Assembly: GCF_000759435.1 (NCBI RefSeq)
Contig: NZ_JRJG01000036.1
Span: 1-32,688 of the forward strand
From: Hoeflea sp. BAL378
GTDB lineage: Bacteria > Pseudomonadota > Alphaproteobacteria > Rhizobiales > Rhizobiaceae
Reading direction: 5' to 3'
Length of the DNA: 32,688 nucleotides
Part shown: piece by piece, positions 1 through 9,500 of the stretch
Position numbering within the stretch: the stretch's first letter is position 1
Layout: each line of letters starts with the position of its first letter
Notes under the pieces: generated by a model
The model's input: the letters and a program-made list of their open reading frames with translations, nothing else
The model's database searches: none
Told to the model about the DNA's origin: nothing
Position numbers and translations under genes: made by a program

Positions 1-465
1 CCGGTCGAAGAGGTGGCCATCGGGTCGCTCGAGGACATGGTGGCGCTGGCCGAAAAATACCGCGACATCGCCATGAAGGTGCAGATCCGCACCAATGTGC
101 GCCTGGTGCGGATCGAGCCGGGCCGGCTCGAGATCAGCCTGACCCCGGACGCGAGCCCGAGCCTGCCGGGCGAACTGATCAAGAAGCTCACCGACTGGAC
201 CGGAACCAAGTGGAGCGTGGCGCTGAGCCGCGAGCAGGGCGCGCCGACGCTGTCCGAGCGCGAGGCCGCCAAGCGCGACGCGCTGGTTAGCGACGCCCGC
301 CAGGACCCCGACGTCGCGGCCATCCTGGCGCGGTTTCCCGGCGCCCGCATCACCGACGTGCGCATCGCCGTCACCGAGGAGAGCCTAGCGGAAGTGGCGC
401 TGACGCCGTCCGAGGAGGGCGACATTCTTCCCGACGACACCGAACCCGGCGACGAGGCGGACTGA
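1..465 (+). CDS. dnaX: DNA polymerase III subunit gamma/tau, C-terminal part (5' end outside window)
   Basis: The reading frame is open from the first base, so this is the 3' end of a longer gene; the internal GTG at position 13 is not taken as a start. The roughly 154 residues visible match the alphaproteobacterial C-terminal domain of DnaX tau (family DUF3646 as I remember it), including a segment beginning [15 protein letters not shown] and a later [11 protein letters not shown] stretch, ending in an acidic tail. DnaX is the clamp-loader subunit; the tau C-terminus contacts the polymerase and helicase. The ATPase domains are not in the window. It is followed by ybaB and recR in the same direction, the standard dnaX-ybaB-recR order, which strongly supports the call. 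Confidence 0.9.
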   Translation, partial: PVEEVAIGSLEDMVALAEKYRDIAMKVQIRTNVRLVRIEPGRLEISLTPDASPSLPGELIKKLTDWTGTKWSVALSREQGAPTLSEREAAKRDALVSDARQDPDVAAILARFPGARITDVRIAVTEESLAEVALTPSEEGDILPDDTEPGDEAD

Positions 466-529
466 TCCGCGTGCATTCGCGCCGCGGGCGCGCCGCCACC
501 GGCAAACCCCACACAAAGGAGACACCGCG

Positions 530-853
530 ATGAAAGACATCATGGGCATGATGGGCAAGATCAAGGACATGCAGGCCAAGATGGAGCGCATGCAGGAAGA
601 GCTGGCCGAGCTCGAATGCGAAGGCGTGGCCGGCGGCGGCATGGTCACCGTGCGGCTCTCCGGCAAGGGCCTGATGAAGGGGCTGAAGATCGACCCGTCG
701 ATGTTCAAGGAAGACGACGTCGAGATCCTCGAGGACCTGATCGTCGCCGCCCACAACGACGCCAAGGGCAAGGTCGAGGCGGCGATGGCCGAGCGCACCA
801 AGGAACTGACCGCCGGCCTGCCGATCCCCCCCGGCATGAAACTGCCGTTTTGA
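530..853 (+). CDS. ybaB: YbaB/EbfC family nucleoid-associated protein
   Basis: This is a 107-residue protein of the usual YbaB/EbfC length. It has the typical Met/Lys-rich N-terminal helix ([20 protein letters not shown]), a central Gly-rich strand region ([16 protein letters not shown]) and the C-terminal [10 protein letters not shown] ending found in alphaproteobacterial members. Family members are small dimeric DNA-binding proteins thought to act in nucleoid organisation and possibly with RecR in recombination. An AAGGAG ribosome-binding site lies about 7 bases before the ATG. It lies 64 bases after dnaX and 28 bases before recR, so co-transcription is likely. Confidence 0.95.
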   Translation: MKDIMGMMGKIKDMQAKMERMQEELAELECEGVAGGGMVTVRLSGKGLMKGLKIDPSMFKEDDVEILEDLIVAAHNDAKGKVEAAMAERTKELTAGLPIPPGMKLPF

Positions 854-881
854 CAGCGGCTGACCGCACCCGGAGATCCAG

Positions 882-1487
882 ATGCAAAAACGTGTGACCG
901 GCCCGGAGATCGAGCGCCTGATCCAGCTTCTCGCCCGTGTCCCGGGGCTGGGGCCGCGCTCGGCGCGGCGCGCCGCGCTGCATCTGATCAAGAAGAAGGA
1001 CCAATTGATGGGGCCCTTGGCGCTGGCGATGAACGAGGCCTTCGACAAGGTCCGCATCTGCTCGACCTGCGGCAATGCCGACACGTCCGACCCCTGCGCG
1101 GTCTGCACCGATCCCACCCGCGACCAGAGCGTCATCATCGTCGTCGAGGACGTGGCCGACCTCTGGGCGCTCGAGCGCGCATCGGCGATGAACGCCGGCT
1201 ACCATGTGCTGGGCGGCACGCTCTCGCCGCTCGACGGCGTCGGCCCCGACGATCTGACCATCTCCAGGCTGGTCGACCGCGTCGCGAAGGGCGGGGTGCG
1301 CGAGATCCTGATCGCCGTCAACGCCACCGTCGAGGGCCAGACCACCGCGCATTACATCACCGACCAGCTCTCCGGTTTCGACGTCAAGATCACCCGGTTG
1401 GCCCACGGCGTGCCGGTCGGCGGCGAGCTCGATTATCTCGACGAGGGCACGCTGGCCGCCGCCATCCGCGCCCGCACCGCGTTCTAG
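882..1487 (+). CDS. recR: Recombination protein RecR
   Basis: This 201-residue protein has the full RecR layout. An N-terminal helix-hairpin-helix region ([20 protein letters not shown]) is followed by a four-cysteine zinc finger (CSTCGN...CAVC, about residues 58-73) and a Toprim domain beginning [14 protein letters not shown], with the conserved [16 protein letters not shown] stretch. RecR works with RecF and RecO to load RecA on gapped single-stranded DNA in the cytoplasm. The length is normal and no frameshift is seen. It is the third gene of the dnaX-ybaB-recR cluster. Confidence 0.97.
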   Translation: MQKRVTGPEIERLIQLLARVPGLGPRSARRAALHLIKKKDQLMGPLALAMNEAFDKVRICSTCGNADTSDPCAVCTDPTRDQSVIIVVEDVADLWALERASAMNAGYHVLGGTLSPLDGVGPDDLTISRLVDRVAKGGVREILIAVNATVEGQTTAHYITDQLSGFDVKITRLAHGVPVGGELDYLDEGTLAAAIRARTAF

Positions 1488-1555
1488 CGGTGCGATCCGA
1501 CGGATGCTGCATCCGTGAGCCTCAATCGCCCCGCCACATCACCAGGAGACAGGCC

Positions 1556-1945
1556 ATGCCGCGCTTCTTCAATCCCGAATCCATGCCGAAGCCCGCGTCG
1601 AACTACGTCCAGGCTGTCGAGATAACCGCGCCGGGCCGCCGCCTGGTGGTCTCCGGCCAGATCGGGGTGACGCCCGAGGGCAAGATGCTGGAAGGCTATG
1701 CCGCCCAGGCCGAGCAGGCCTGGCGCAATGCGCTTTCGGCGCTTGCCGCGTCCGGCATGTCCGTCACCGACGTGGTGGCGATCCGCGTCTACGATGTGGC
1801 GCCGGGCAATGTCTCCGCCTATCGCGAGATCCGCGACCGGATGCTCGAAGGCCATGCGCCGGCCTCGACCTATGTCATCGTCGCCGGCCTCGCCCATCCC
1901 GCGCTGATGACGGAGATCGAGATCGAGGCCTTCCGCGAGAGCTGA
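1556..1945 (+). CDS. RidA (YjgF/YER057c/UK114) family protein
   Basis: The protein is 129 residues when started at the ATG at 1556, which has a good AGGAG ribosome-binding site just upstream; a longer in-frame extension to 1490 lacks one. Family features include VVSGQIGVTPEGKM near residue 30 and the C-terminal MTEIEIEAF strand. RidA proteins deaminate reactive enamine/imine intermediates from PLP enzymes, but the family is diverse. The canonical RidA arginine near the C-terminus (usually in an RVAVE-like strand) is not evident: the segment reads ALMTEIEIEAF. This protein therefore probably belongs to another subgroup, of unknown substrate. It follows recR by 68 bases and may be co-transcribed. 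Confidence 0.85.
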   Translation: MPRFFNPESMPKPASNYVQAVEITAPGRRLVVSGQIGVTPEGKMLEGYAAQAEQAWRNALSALAASGMSVTDVVAIRVYDVAPGNVSAYREIRDRMLEGHAPASTYVIVAGLAHPALMTEIEIEAFRES

Positions 1946-2059
1946 TTACGGCAGGGATTCTGCCTGTCACGGCGTCCTTTTCCCCTCCAATCGCCTGCGC
2001 GGCGCCGTAAGCACGGCCATCGCCGTTTTCCTGCCATGCCGTCCGGGTTAGTCTCGGGC

Positions 2060-3310
2060 ATGATTCGCACCCTGATCCTGTTCGCCCTTAGCCTTGTCCT
2101 CGCCGCCGCCGCGGCGCCGCTTCCCTCCCATGCCGCGACCAAGGCGGGCGTCGACGCCCAGTTCCGGCAGTGGCTCGAGGCCGATCTCTGGCCCGAGGCC
2201 AAGCGGTCGGGAGTCTCCCGAAGCGTGTTTGAGCGCGCCTTTTCCGGGGTCGATCTCGACTGGGACCTGCCGGACCTGGCGCCTCCGGGCTTCCCCAAGC
2301 CCAAGAGCCGCGCCCAGAGCCAGGCCGAATTCAAGAGCCCCGGCGCCTATTTCAGCGAAAAGAGCCTGCAGGGCCTGGCGGCCTCGGGCCGGTCGCTGAT
2401 GCAGCAGCACGCGGGCGTTATCGGCAGGATCGAACAGCGCTATGGCGTTCCGGCCTCCATCATTGTGGCGATCTGGGGCAGGGAGTCGGGCTTCGGCCGG
2501 GCCAAGATCCCCCATTCGGCGGTGCGGGTGCTGGCCACCAAGGCGTTCATGTCGACCCGGCCCGAGCTGTTCCGCAGGGAGATCCTGGCGGCGCTCAGGA
2601 TTCTCGAGCGCGGCGACATCCCGGCGTCGGCGATGAAAAGCTCCTGGGCCGGCGCCATGGGCCAGCCGCAGTTCCTGCCGTCAAGCTATCTCGAGCATGC
2701 GGTCGATTTCGACGGCGACGGCAAGCGCGACATCTGGAATTCCACGGCCGACTCGCTGGCTTCTATCGCCAATTACCTGGCGCAGAAGGGCTGGGTGCGC
2801 GGCCGCGACTGGGGCTTCGAGGCGGTGATCCCGGAGGGCGTCACCTGCGCGCTCGAGGGACCCGACCGCGCCAGGCCGATCAAGGCGCTCACCGACATGG
2901 GCATCATCCGCATCTCCGGCCGGCCGTTTCCCGACCACGAGCGCGGCGCGCCCGGCATGGTGCTGGTGCCTGCGGGCACCTTCGGCCCGGAATTCGTGGT
3001 GACGCCGAACTTCTACGTCATCAAGGAATACAACAACTCCGATCTCTACGCGCTGTTCATCGGCAACCTCGCCGACCGCATCGCCCATGGCGGCGGCGCC
3101 TTCGTCACCCCCTGGGCCAACACCGGCGCGATGCTGCGCTCCGACATCGCCCGGCTGCAGTCGTCGCTGGAACGCCAGGGCTACGATGTCGGCGGCGCCG
3201 ACGGCCTGCCGGGCTACAAGACCCGGCGCTCGATCGGCGAATGGCAGGCAAAGAACGGTGAGACGCCCACCTGCTTTCCCACGCCCGCGGCGCTCAAGGC
3301 GCTGCGCTGA
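2060..3310 (+). CDS. Lytic murein transglycosylase, MltB-like, with C-terminal peptidoglycan-binding domain
   Basis: About 416 residues from the ATG at 2060. That start puts a clean signal peptide at the N-terminus (MIRTLILFALSLVLAAAAA, likely cut after SHA). An in-frame ATG at 2036 adds eight non-hydrophobic residues. The catalytic SLT_2/MltB region carries WGRESGFG with the probable catalytic Glu near residue 142, followed by AMGQPQFLPSSYL and the DFDGDGKRDIWN motif. The C-terminal 60 residues (LQSSLERQGYDVGGADGLPG) are a PG_binding_1 type repeat. These enzymes cleave peptidoglycan glycan strands in the periplasm, releasing 1,6-anhydromuropeptides. No lipobox cysteine is visible, so the protein is probably soluble or secreted rather than a lipoprotein. 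Confidence 0.93.
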   Translation: MIRTLILFALSLVLAAAAAPLPSHAATKAGVDAQFRQWLEADLWPEAKRSGVSRSVFERAFSGVDLDWDLPDLAPPGFPKPKSRAQSQAEFKSPGAYFSEKSLQGLAASGRSLMQQHAGVIGRIEQRYGVPASIIVAIWGRESGFGRAKIPHSAVRVLATKAFMSTRPELFRREILAALRILERGDIPASAMKSSWAGAMGQPQFLPSSYLEHAVDFDGDGKRDIWNSTADSLASIANYLAQKGWVRGRDWGFEAVIPEGVTCALEGPDRARPIKALTDMGIIRISGRPFPDHERGAPGMVLVPAGTFGPEFVVTPNFYVIKEYNNSDLYALFIGNLADRIAHGGGAFVTPWANTGAMLRSDIARLQSSLERQGYDVGGADGLPGYKTRRSIGEWQAKNGETPTCFPTPAALKALR

Positions 3311-3554
3311 CCCCTGCGGCCTGCCCGGCCGGTCAGGACCGCCGCGGCAGCGAAAGTGTGCGCGTGGAGCTTGCCATCGCGCCCGGTCCCGCCCTAAACA
3401 TCTGCTGGCGAGAGAGCCGGGGAGCGATTGGCCCGCAAGTGCAGGGCGTTCTGGACCTTGCACGCGCCGGAGAACTGCATATCTGGAACGTGAAACGCCT
3501 TTTTGCGGCCCGCCCCCGGGGCGGCGTCCGTGTCAGCCCATATTGGAGAATGAA

Positions 3555-5000
3555 ATGATCGAGAAGCGCGAGTTCTACATCAACGGCGCCTGGGTGGCGC
3601 CGATCGCCGCCCGGGACTGCGAGGTCATCAATCCCTCGACCGAGGAACCCTGCGCGGTGATCTCGCTCGGGTCGACCGGCGACACCGATGCCGCCGTGAG
3701 CGCCGCCAAGGCCGCCTTCGAATTCTGGTCGCAGACCGATCCCGAAGTCCGGCTCGGCTATGTCAAGAAGATCCGCGAGATCTATGTCGAGCGCGCCGAG
3801 GACATGGCGCAGGCGATCAGCCTGGAAATGGGCGCGCCGATCGACATGTCGCGCAATGACCAGGTCACTTCGGGCACCTGGCACATCGACAATTTCATCA
3901 AGGCCTTCGACGCAATCGAGTTCATCCGCCCGCTCGGGCCTCACGCACCCGACGACCGCATCGCCATGGAGCCGATCGGCGTCGTCGGCCTGATCACCCC
4001 GTGGAACTGGCCGATGAACCAGGTGACGCTGAAGGTCATCCCGGCGCTGCTGGCGGGCTGCACCATGGTGCTCAAGCCGTCCGAAATCGCGCCGCTGTCC
4101 TCGATCGTCTTCGCCGAGATCGTCCATGCCGCGGGCCTGCCCAAGGGCGTGTTCAACCTGGTCAATGGCGACGGCGTCGGCGTGGGCACCGATCTTTCCA
4201 CCCACAAGGACGTGGAGATGATCAGCTTCACCGGCTCGGCGCGGGCAGGGGTTGCCATCTCCAAGGCCGCCGCCGACACCTTCAAGCGCGTCTGCCTCGA
4301 ACTCGGCGGCAAGGGCGCCAATGTGATCTTCGCCGATGCCGACGAAAAGGCGGTCGAGCGCGGCGTGCGCCGCTGCTTCAACAATTCCGGCCAGAGCTGC
4401 AACGCGCCGACCCGCATGCTGGTCGAGCGCCCGGTCTATGACCAGGCCGTGGAAAAGGCCATCGAAGTCGCCGCCACCGTCAAGGTCGGCCCCGCCGACC
4501 AGTCGGGCAAGCATATCGGCCCGGTGGTCTCGGCCGCCCAGTTCGACAAGATCCAGGGTCTGATCCAGAAGGGCATCGACGAAGGCGCGCGCCTGGTCGC
4601 CGGCGGCACCGGCCGTCCCGAAGGCTTCAACCGCGGCTATTTCGTCCGACCGACGATCTTCGCCGACGTTTCCAACGACATGACCATCGCCCGCGAGGAG
4701 ATCTTCGGGCCGGTGCTGTCGATCATTCCCTTCGAGAACGAGGAAGACGCGATCCGAATCGCCAACGACACGATCTACGGTCTCACCAACTACGTGCAGA
4801 GCCAGGACGGCAAGAAGCGCAACCGCATGGCGCGGCGGCTGCGCTCCGGCATGGTCGAGATGAACGGCAAGTCCCGCGGCGCGGGCTCGCCCTTCGGCGG
4901 CGTCAAGGCCTCGGGCCGGGCGCGCGAAGGCGGCGTCTGGGGCATCGAGGAGTTCCTCGAAGCCAAGGCGATCTCGGGCTGGGCCAGCGACGCCGAATAG
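3555..5000 (+). CDS. Aldehyde dehydrogenase family protein (NAD(P)+-dependent)
   Basis: 481 residues from the ATG at 3555, preceded by a GGAG site; in-frame codons further upstream run back into the transglycosylase gene and are not used. Catalytic elements of the ALDH superfamily are all present: Asn151 in ITPWNWPMNQ, Glu249 in LELGGKGAN and the nucleophile Cys282 in NNSGQSCNAPTR. The cofactor loop FTGSARAG is near residue 225 and EEIFGPVLSI lies later. The enzyme oxidises an aldehyde to a carboxylic acid. The substrate cannot be read from the sequence and no pathway genes flank it; it stands alone between a transglycosylase and an SMR exporter. A strong hairpin follows 25 bases after the stop. 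Confidence 0.95.
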   Translation: MIEKREFYINGAWVAPIAARDCEVINPSTEEPCAVISLGSTGDTDAAVSAAKAAFEFWSQTDPEVRLGYVKKIREIYVERAEDMAQAISLEMGAPIDMSRNDQVTSGTWHIDNFIKAFDAIEFIRPLGPHAPDDRIAMEPIGVVGLITPWNWPMNQVTLKVIPALLAGCTMVLKPSEIAPLSSIVFAEIVHAAGLPKGVFNLVNGDGVGVGTDLSTHKDVEMISFTGSARAGVAISKAAADTFKRVCLELGGKGANVIFADADEKAVERGVRRCFNNSGQSCNAPTRMLVERPVYDQAVEKAIEVAATVKVGPADQSGKHIGPVVSAAQFDKIQGLIQKGIDEGARLVAGGTGRPEGFNRGYFVRPTIFADVSNDMTIAREEIFGPVLSIIPFENEEDAIRIANDTIYGLTNYVQSQDGKKRNRMARRLRSGMVEMNGKSRGAGSPFGGVKASGRAREGGVWGIEEFLEAKAISGWASDAE

Positions 5001-5024
5001 GCCCGGGCCGGACCTCCGGAACCA

Positions 5025-5054
5025 AGCGGCTCGCCCCTCGCCGGGCGGGCCGCT
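5025..5054 (+). terminator. Hairpin terminator after the aldehyde dehydrogenase gene
   Basis: A 12-bp stem (5025-5036 with 5043-5054, one G-T wobble) and a 6-base loop begin 25 bases after the stop. The downstream run is only moderately T-rich, so termination strength is uncertain. Confidence 0.55.
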
Positions 5055-5263
5055 GTGCGTTTGGCCCCGGTTTTCTGCCGCGCAAGCCTTCGTCGCGAAG
5101 AGCTTTGACACGGCCCGTCCGGCGGAGTAATCCCGGATCGACAGGCCATCGGTGATGCCCGAAGCGCCGCGCATCCTGCCGGATGCGCAATGGCCGCTTT
5201 GCAACGACATGCCTTGAGAGCTCGTGGCCGGCACAGCAGCCGGACGAAGGACGCGGACCGCCC

Positions 5264-5593
5264 ATGACCTGGCTATATCTCATTCTCGCGATCATCGGCG
5301 AAGTGGTCGGCACGACCGCGCTCAAGGCGTCGGACGGTTTCAGCAGATGGGGCTATGGCGGCATTTCCATCCTGGCCTATGCATTCGCCTTCTATCTGCT
5401 CTCCATCGTGCTCAAGACCATGTCGGTGGGCGTGGCCTACGCCATCTGGTCCGGTGTCGGCGTGGCCTTCGTCACGCTTATCGGCATCGTCGTGTTCGGC
5501 CAGAAGCTGGATGTCTTCGGCTATCTCGGCATCGTCCTGATCGTCTCGGGCGTGGCCGTGCTCAACCTCCTGTCGGGGTCGGCCACCCACTGA
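5264..5593 (+). CDS. Small multidrug resistance (SMR) family transporter, Qac/EmrE type
   Basis: 109 residues from the ATG at 5264, the family's usual length. There are four hydrophobic helices. The essential membrane glutamate is Glu13 in the stretch IIGEVVGTTALKASDGF, equivalent to EmrE Glu14. The signature YAIWSGVGVAFVTLIG is in helix 3. The EVVGTT context resembles the Qac branch (proton-coupled efflux of cationic drugs) more than the guanidine exporters (Gdx), in which this segment usually reads differently. It acts as a dimer in the inner membrane. An upstream extension to 5183 has no membrane character and is ignored. The gene converges on an ArsR-type regulator. Confidence 0.93.
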   Translation: MTWLYLILAIIGEVVGTTALKASDGFSRWGYGGISILAYAFAFYLLSIVLKTMSVGVAYAIWSGVGVAFVTLIGIVVFGQKLDVFGYLGIVLIVSGVAVLNLLSGSATH

Positions 5594-5626
5594 TCCGGAT
5601 CACGGGTCCGGCCTTCGGCGGGTCTT

Positions 5627-5648
5627 CGCCGGCGGTGCAGGGCCGGCG
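5627..5648. terminator. Possible bidirectional hairpin between convergent genes
   Basis: A perfect 7-bp stem (CGCCGGC/GCCGGCG) with an 8-base loop lies in the 61-base gap between the converging SMR gene (stop 5593) and the ArsR gene (3' end 5655). No strong T-run is present on either strand. Confidence 0.4.
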
Positions 5649-5654
5649 GGCGCC

Positions 5655-6011
5655 TCAGCGGCACTCCTCGCAGAACTCCTCATAGAGGACCAGCAGGATC
5701 CGGCGGGTTCGGGCATGGGACAAGGTGTAGTAGATCTCCCGCCCGTCGCGCCGGAAGTCGACAAGGCCGGCGGCGCGCAAATTGGCCAGTTGCTTGGAGA
5801 CGACGGCCTGGGGGGCGCCGGACACATGCTCCAGCTCGCCGACATTGGCCTCGCCCTCGAGCAGCCGGCACAGGATCACCAGCCTGAGCGGGTGGGTCAG
5901 CGGCTTGAGAAACTCGCTCGCCTCCCCGGCATTCTCCAGCATGAAATCCGACACGCCGATGGCCTTGGCCTGGGCGGTGTCTTTCGCAGTCGGTCGGAAT
6001 CTGGAAGCCAT
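5655..6011 (-). CDS. ArsR/SmtB family regulator with BigR/SqrR-like cysteine pair
   Basis: 118 residues with a winged helix-turn-helix: LKPLTHPLRLVILCRLLEGE, then VGELEHVSGAPQAVVSKQLANLR as the DNA-reading helices, then the wing RRDGREIYYTL. Cys48 (in LVILCRLLEGE) and Cys114 (in LYEEFCEECR) sit where BigR and SqrR carry the cysteine pair that senses persulfide or redox state; a third cysteine, Cys117, is at the C-terminus. The metal-site motif of ArsR (ELCVCDL) is absent. It is therefore more likely a thiol/persulfide-responsive repressor than a metal sensor, but this is inference. A GAGGAA site precedes the ATG. No sulfide-oxidation genes are adjacent; the only close neighbour is the convergent SMR gene, so its targets are unknown. 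Confidence 0.88.
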   Translation of the reverse strand: MASRFRPTAKDTAQAKAIGVSDFMLENAGEASEFLKPLTHPLRLVILCRLLEGEANVGELEHVSGAPQAVVSKQLANLRAAGLVDFRRDGREIYYTLSHARTRRILLVLYEEFCEECR

Positions 6012-6438
6012 CGGATCGAATTCCTCGTTTCAAGCTATCATCTAGGGCGGCTGCGCTCTGCGCCAAGAACCCCCGAACCGGCGCAAGGCCTGCTGTCCGG
6101 CATTCGCAGAACGCGGAAGTCCATGGTTCAGTTCATCGCGGTGAGGGCCTAAATTGCCGGCGGAGCGCCGGGACCGCATGTCGGGCGCCGCAGGCTGATC
6201 TATGCTGGTCTGCCATCACATCTGTCCGTCTTGCCTGCGCGGTGTCGCCGCCGCCGAAAGGATCCGCGCCGCCCCCGTGCGGACCGGCGCTGTGCTTCGG
6301 ACGTTCCGGTCGGGACCGGAAGGCCGAGCCATTCAGGAATAGGCCGCCGTGGTTAACGCAAGCTGCCGCGCAGACCGCGAAATGTCGTTATGGAATCTGT
6401 CAGAAGGCGAGACATCCGCCCGCGACCCTCGTTGAACG
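6012..6438. other. Intergenic region between the ArsR regulator and the autotransporter 3' end
   Basis: About 430 bases without a convincing gene. The part next to 6011 must contain the promoter of the ArsR gene on the - strand; a CTTGAA element is visible near 6029-6034 but no clear -10 was identified. A 46-codon frame with three cysteines at 6202-6342 lacks a ribosome-binding site and was not accepted. No tRNA, repeat or riboswitch was recognised. Confidence 0.5.
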
Positions 6439-6476
6439 CAAACCCCGCGCGGACCGGATGATCCGCGCGGGGTTTG
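6439..6476 (-). terminator. Strong hairpin terminator after the autotransporter gene
   Basis: A perfect 15-bp inverted repeat (6439-6453 with 6462-6476) encloses an 8-base loop and ends about 50 bases past the autotransporter stop at 6527. The outer three A-T pairs place a short TTT at the 3' side of the stem on either strand, and a T-rich stretch follows on the + strand. Confidence 0.7.
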
Positions 6477-6526
6477 TCGTCATCTCTTTTCGGCCTTTCG
6501 GGCCGGGCCGGCCTGTTCCGGAAAGC

Positions 6527-9500
6527 CTACCAGCGCAGGGAAAGCGATCCCGACACCCGGTGCTGCTGGGCGTTCTCGCGGAGGTCGACATCGTAGCCCG
6601 CCGCGAAGGACAGCCTTTGGCCCTTGCCGGCCTCCAGGCGGATGCCGCCGACGAAGGCGTCCCGGCCGATCGGCGCGCCAAGGCTCGTGAAGCTGGTGCC
6701 GAGCACCGAAGCGGAGGCGTGGTCGGAGATCTCCATCAGGTCGTGCCGGTAGCCGAAGGTGGCCTGGGGGGTGACATGCAGGTCGTTGTCGAGATCGAAC
6801 CGGCGCGAGAGCGTGACGGCGGCCGTGACATGGCCTTCCTCGAAGGTCTTGCCCGGGGTCGACAGCGGCAGCACCGCGCCGCTCTCCGTCGTGCCGTCAA
6901 AGCCGAAGGCGCGGTAGCCGAAGGTGAGCGCGGGCACGGCCCGGGTTCCGCCCAGCTCGAAGGTCTTCTGCAGCGTGGCCTCGGCGAAGCCGCCGAACCC
7001 GGTGTCGCTGCCGCTCAGCGCGGAGGCGCTGCCGGCGCTAAAGCTGATGCGCCGGGAGACGTCGAGCCGGCCGTAGCTCAGGCCGGCGCGGCCGGCGAAA
7101 TCGACCCCGCCGAGCCCGACCTGCCCGAAGGCGGCGGCGTGATAGGCCTTGAGGTCGGCCTGGCCGTTGCTGCCGGCGGAAAGCCCGGTGCCCTCGTAGC
7201 GCACCGCGCCGCCGAGCCAGCCGCTGTCGAGCGGAATGTCGGCGCCGAAGGTGGCCGACGCGCTGTCGGTCTTGTAGCCGCTGTAATCGCCGACCCACCG
7301 GTCGCCCTGGGTCCAGACCCGGACGCTGTCGCCCGTGGGCGCGCCCGCAAGCGCCAGTCCGGTCTGGTGCTGCCAGAGCATGTCGGCGAAGCGGCCGACC
7401 GAGAGCGCCGCCGACTGGCCGCTGTCGATGTAGATCCGCCCCGTTGCCTGCTCGAGGCCCTGGGCAACGCCGGACGCGGTGCCGAGATAGAGGCTCGAAA
7501 ACAGCGGCGAGAGACTGTCGCCCGGACGCACCCCCGCAGCGGGTCGCGCCGCGTCGATCGCCGCGCCGACGCCCCTGGCCGCGCCGCTCTGCGCCACGCC
7601 AAAGGCTGCGAGGTTGGCGTAGCTCGCGGGCGTCGCCGCCAGCGTCAGGCTGCTGGCGCCGTAGACGACGTCGAAGCGGGTGTTGGCGGCGAGCCCGGCC
7701 GTGGGCTGCGCGAGGCTCGAAAACGAGCCCGTGACGCGGCCGTCGGCCACATCGAGGAACCGGAAGCCGGCGCCGAGCGACGGCGTGAAGCTGTTGCCGG
7801 CGGAGCCGGAAATGCCCCGCAGCACCGGCGCGAGAACCCCGCCCACGGCGGCGGTCCGGCCGCTTCCCGAAACCAGGATCCGGTCGAAGCCGCCTGCGCC
7901 GACCTGTGCTGCGGGTCCATCGACCTCGATCGCGGTCCGGCTGCCCGGCGCCAGCGTCAGGTTGCCGTTGATCGTCATGAGGCCGGGGGACTGGCCCGGC
8001 GACAGCGTGCCATAAGAGGTGACATTGGCCGTGATCGTGCCGTTGCCGGAAACGCGACCGCCCTTGGCGATGGTGACAGAGGCGCCGGTCAGGTTGCCGT
8101 CGACCCTGAGCTCGCCGCCCTCGACGACCACGCCCTGGGCGAACCTTGCATTGCCGGCCAGCACCAGCGTGCCCTGGCCCTGCTTGCCGAACGAGCCGGC
8201 ACTGTCGATCATCCGGGTCCAGACCATCTTCTGGCCGGCGAGTCCGCCGGCGCCGGCGACATAGGCGCCCTTGTCGGCCGGATTGAGGCCGGCGGGGCCG
8301 GACTGCAGCGCCAGGTCGAGCCGCAGGAAGCCGCGGCCATAGACGGCGTCCGTGCCGGCGGCGCCCAGATCCTCGGCCGTCTCCAGCAGGATGTTGGCGA
8401 TCTGCGCCGGCGTGTAGGTCGGGAACGCCTCGATCAGCACCGCCACCGCGCCCGCCACATGCGGCGCCGCCATCGACGTGCCCTGCAGCGCCTGATAGCT
8501 GCCGCCCGTATAGGTCGAGACGATCGGCCGCTCCACCCGGTCGTCATAGGCGCCGCCCGGCGCGGCGATGCACCATTCGGCGGCGACGCCGCAGGTGTTG
8601 GAATACTGGGCGATGACCTTGCTCGCATCCGTCGCCACCACGACGAGGATGCGGCCGCGCCGGATGCCGTCCGCCGCCTCGGCGGCAGTCAGGGCGGCGT
8701 CGGTCATGTCGCTGAAATCGGCGGTCTCCGAGCCCGTGTAGATGCGGGCGCCGGCGGAGTTGGTCCTCGACGCGTTGGCAGGCGCGATGAACGGGAAAAG
8801 GCCGATGCCCGACGGGTTCTCGCCATAGACCGGAGCCTTGGCCCTCTCGTTTCCGGCGGCGATCGTCAGGATCTGCCCGGCCCTGAGCGAGGCGCGCACG
8901 GCGGTGGCCTCGGCCGAAAGGTCGCCGGTGGCCCAGGTGACGGCGCCCGCTTGCGGATCGGGTCCGAACGAGCCGTTGATCACCCGGACATCCTTCTGGG
9001 TGGCCAGATAGGCGATGGCGTCGCTGGTGCCGATGCCCAAAGGATTGGCCTGGCGGCACTGGTCCTCGTCGGCGAGATAGGCGTCGCTGCCGCAATAGCT
9101 CAGCGCCACCGTGTTGTAGCTCGTGCCGTTGATCTCGAAATTGTTGCCTTCGTCGACATGCTCCGATTTCTGCACGGACGGCAGCGCCTGGATGGCGAGG
9201 AACGAGGCGCCGGGCGCCACGCCCTGCATGCCGCTGCCATTGGCGGCTGCGCCGATGATGCCCGCGACATGGGTTCCGTGCCCGTTGCCGTCCTCGGACG
9301 CGTCGGCCGGCCGGACGAAGCCGGCGGCCACGTCGCCGGCCTCGACGGCGAGATTGGGATCGTACCAGTGAAACAGCGAGGTCGAGCGCGGGTCGACCCG
9401 GCCCTGGAACTCCGAATGCGGCGCGCCGCTGGCGGTCCTGTCGATGCCGGTGTCGACCACGCCGACGACGACGCCCCGGCCGGTGAGGTTGCGGGCGACC

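Noticed and set aside
3087-3554. In-frame N-terminal extension of the aldehyde dehydrogenase
   Set aside because: It overlaps the transglycosylase gene and is Arg/Pro-rich. The ATG at 3555 has a ribosome-binding site and gives the normal ALDH N-terminus.
5055-5263. Possible guanidine riboswitch before the SMR gene
   Set aside because: No pair of stems with ACGR tetraloops, as in mini-ykkC, was found, and the SMR protein looks like the Qac branch rather than a guanidine exporter.
6202-6342. 46-codon + strand frame with a cysteine-rich start (MLVCHHICPSCLRG)
   Set aside because: No ribosome-binding site, no supporting neighbours, and Arg-rich remainder; most likely chance, although a metal-binding microprotein cannot be fully excluded.
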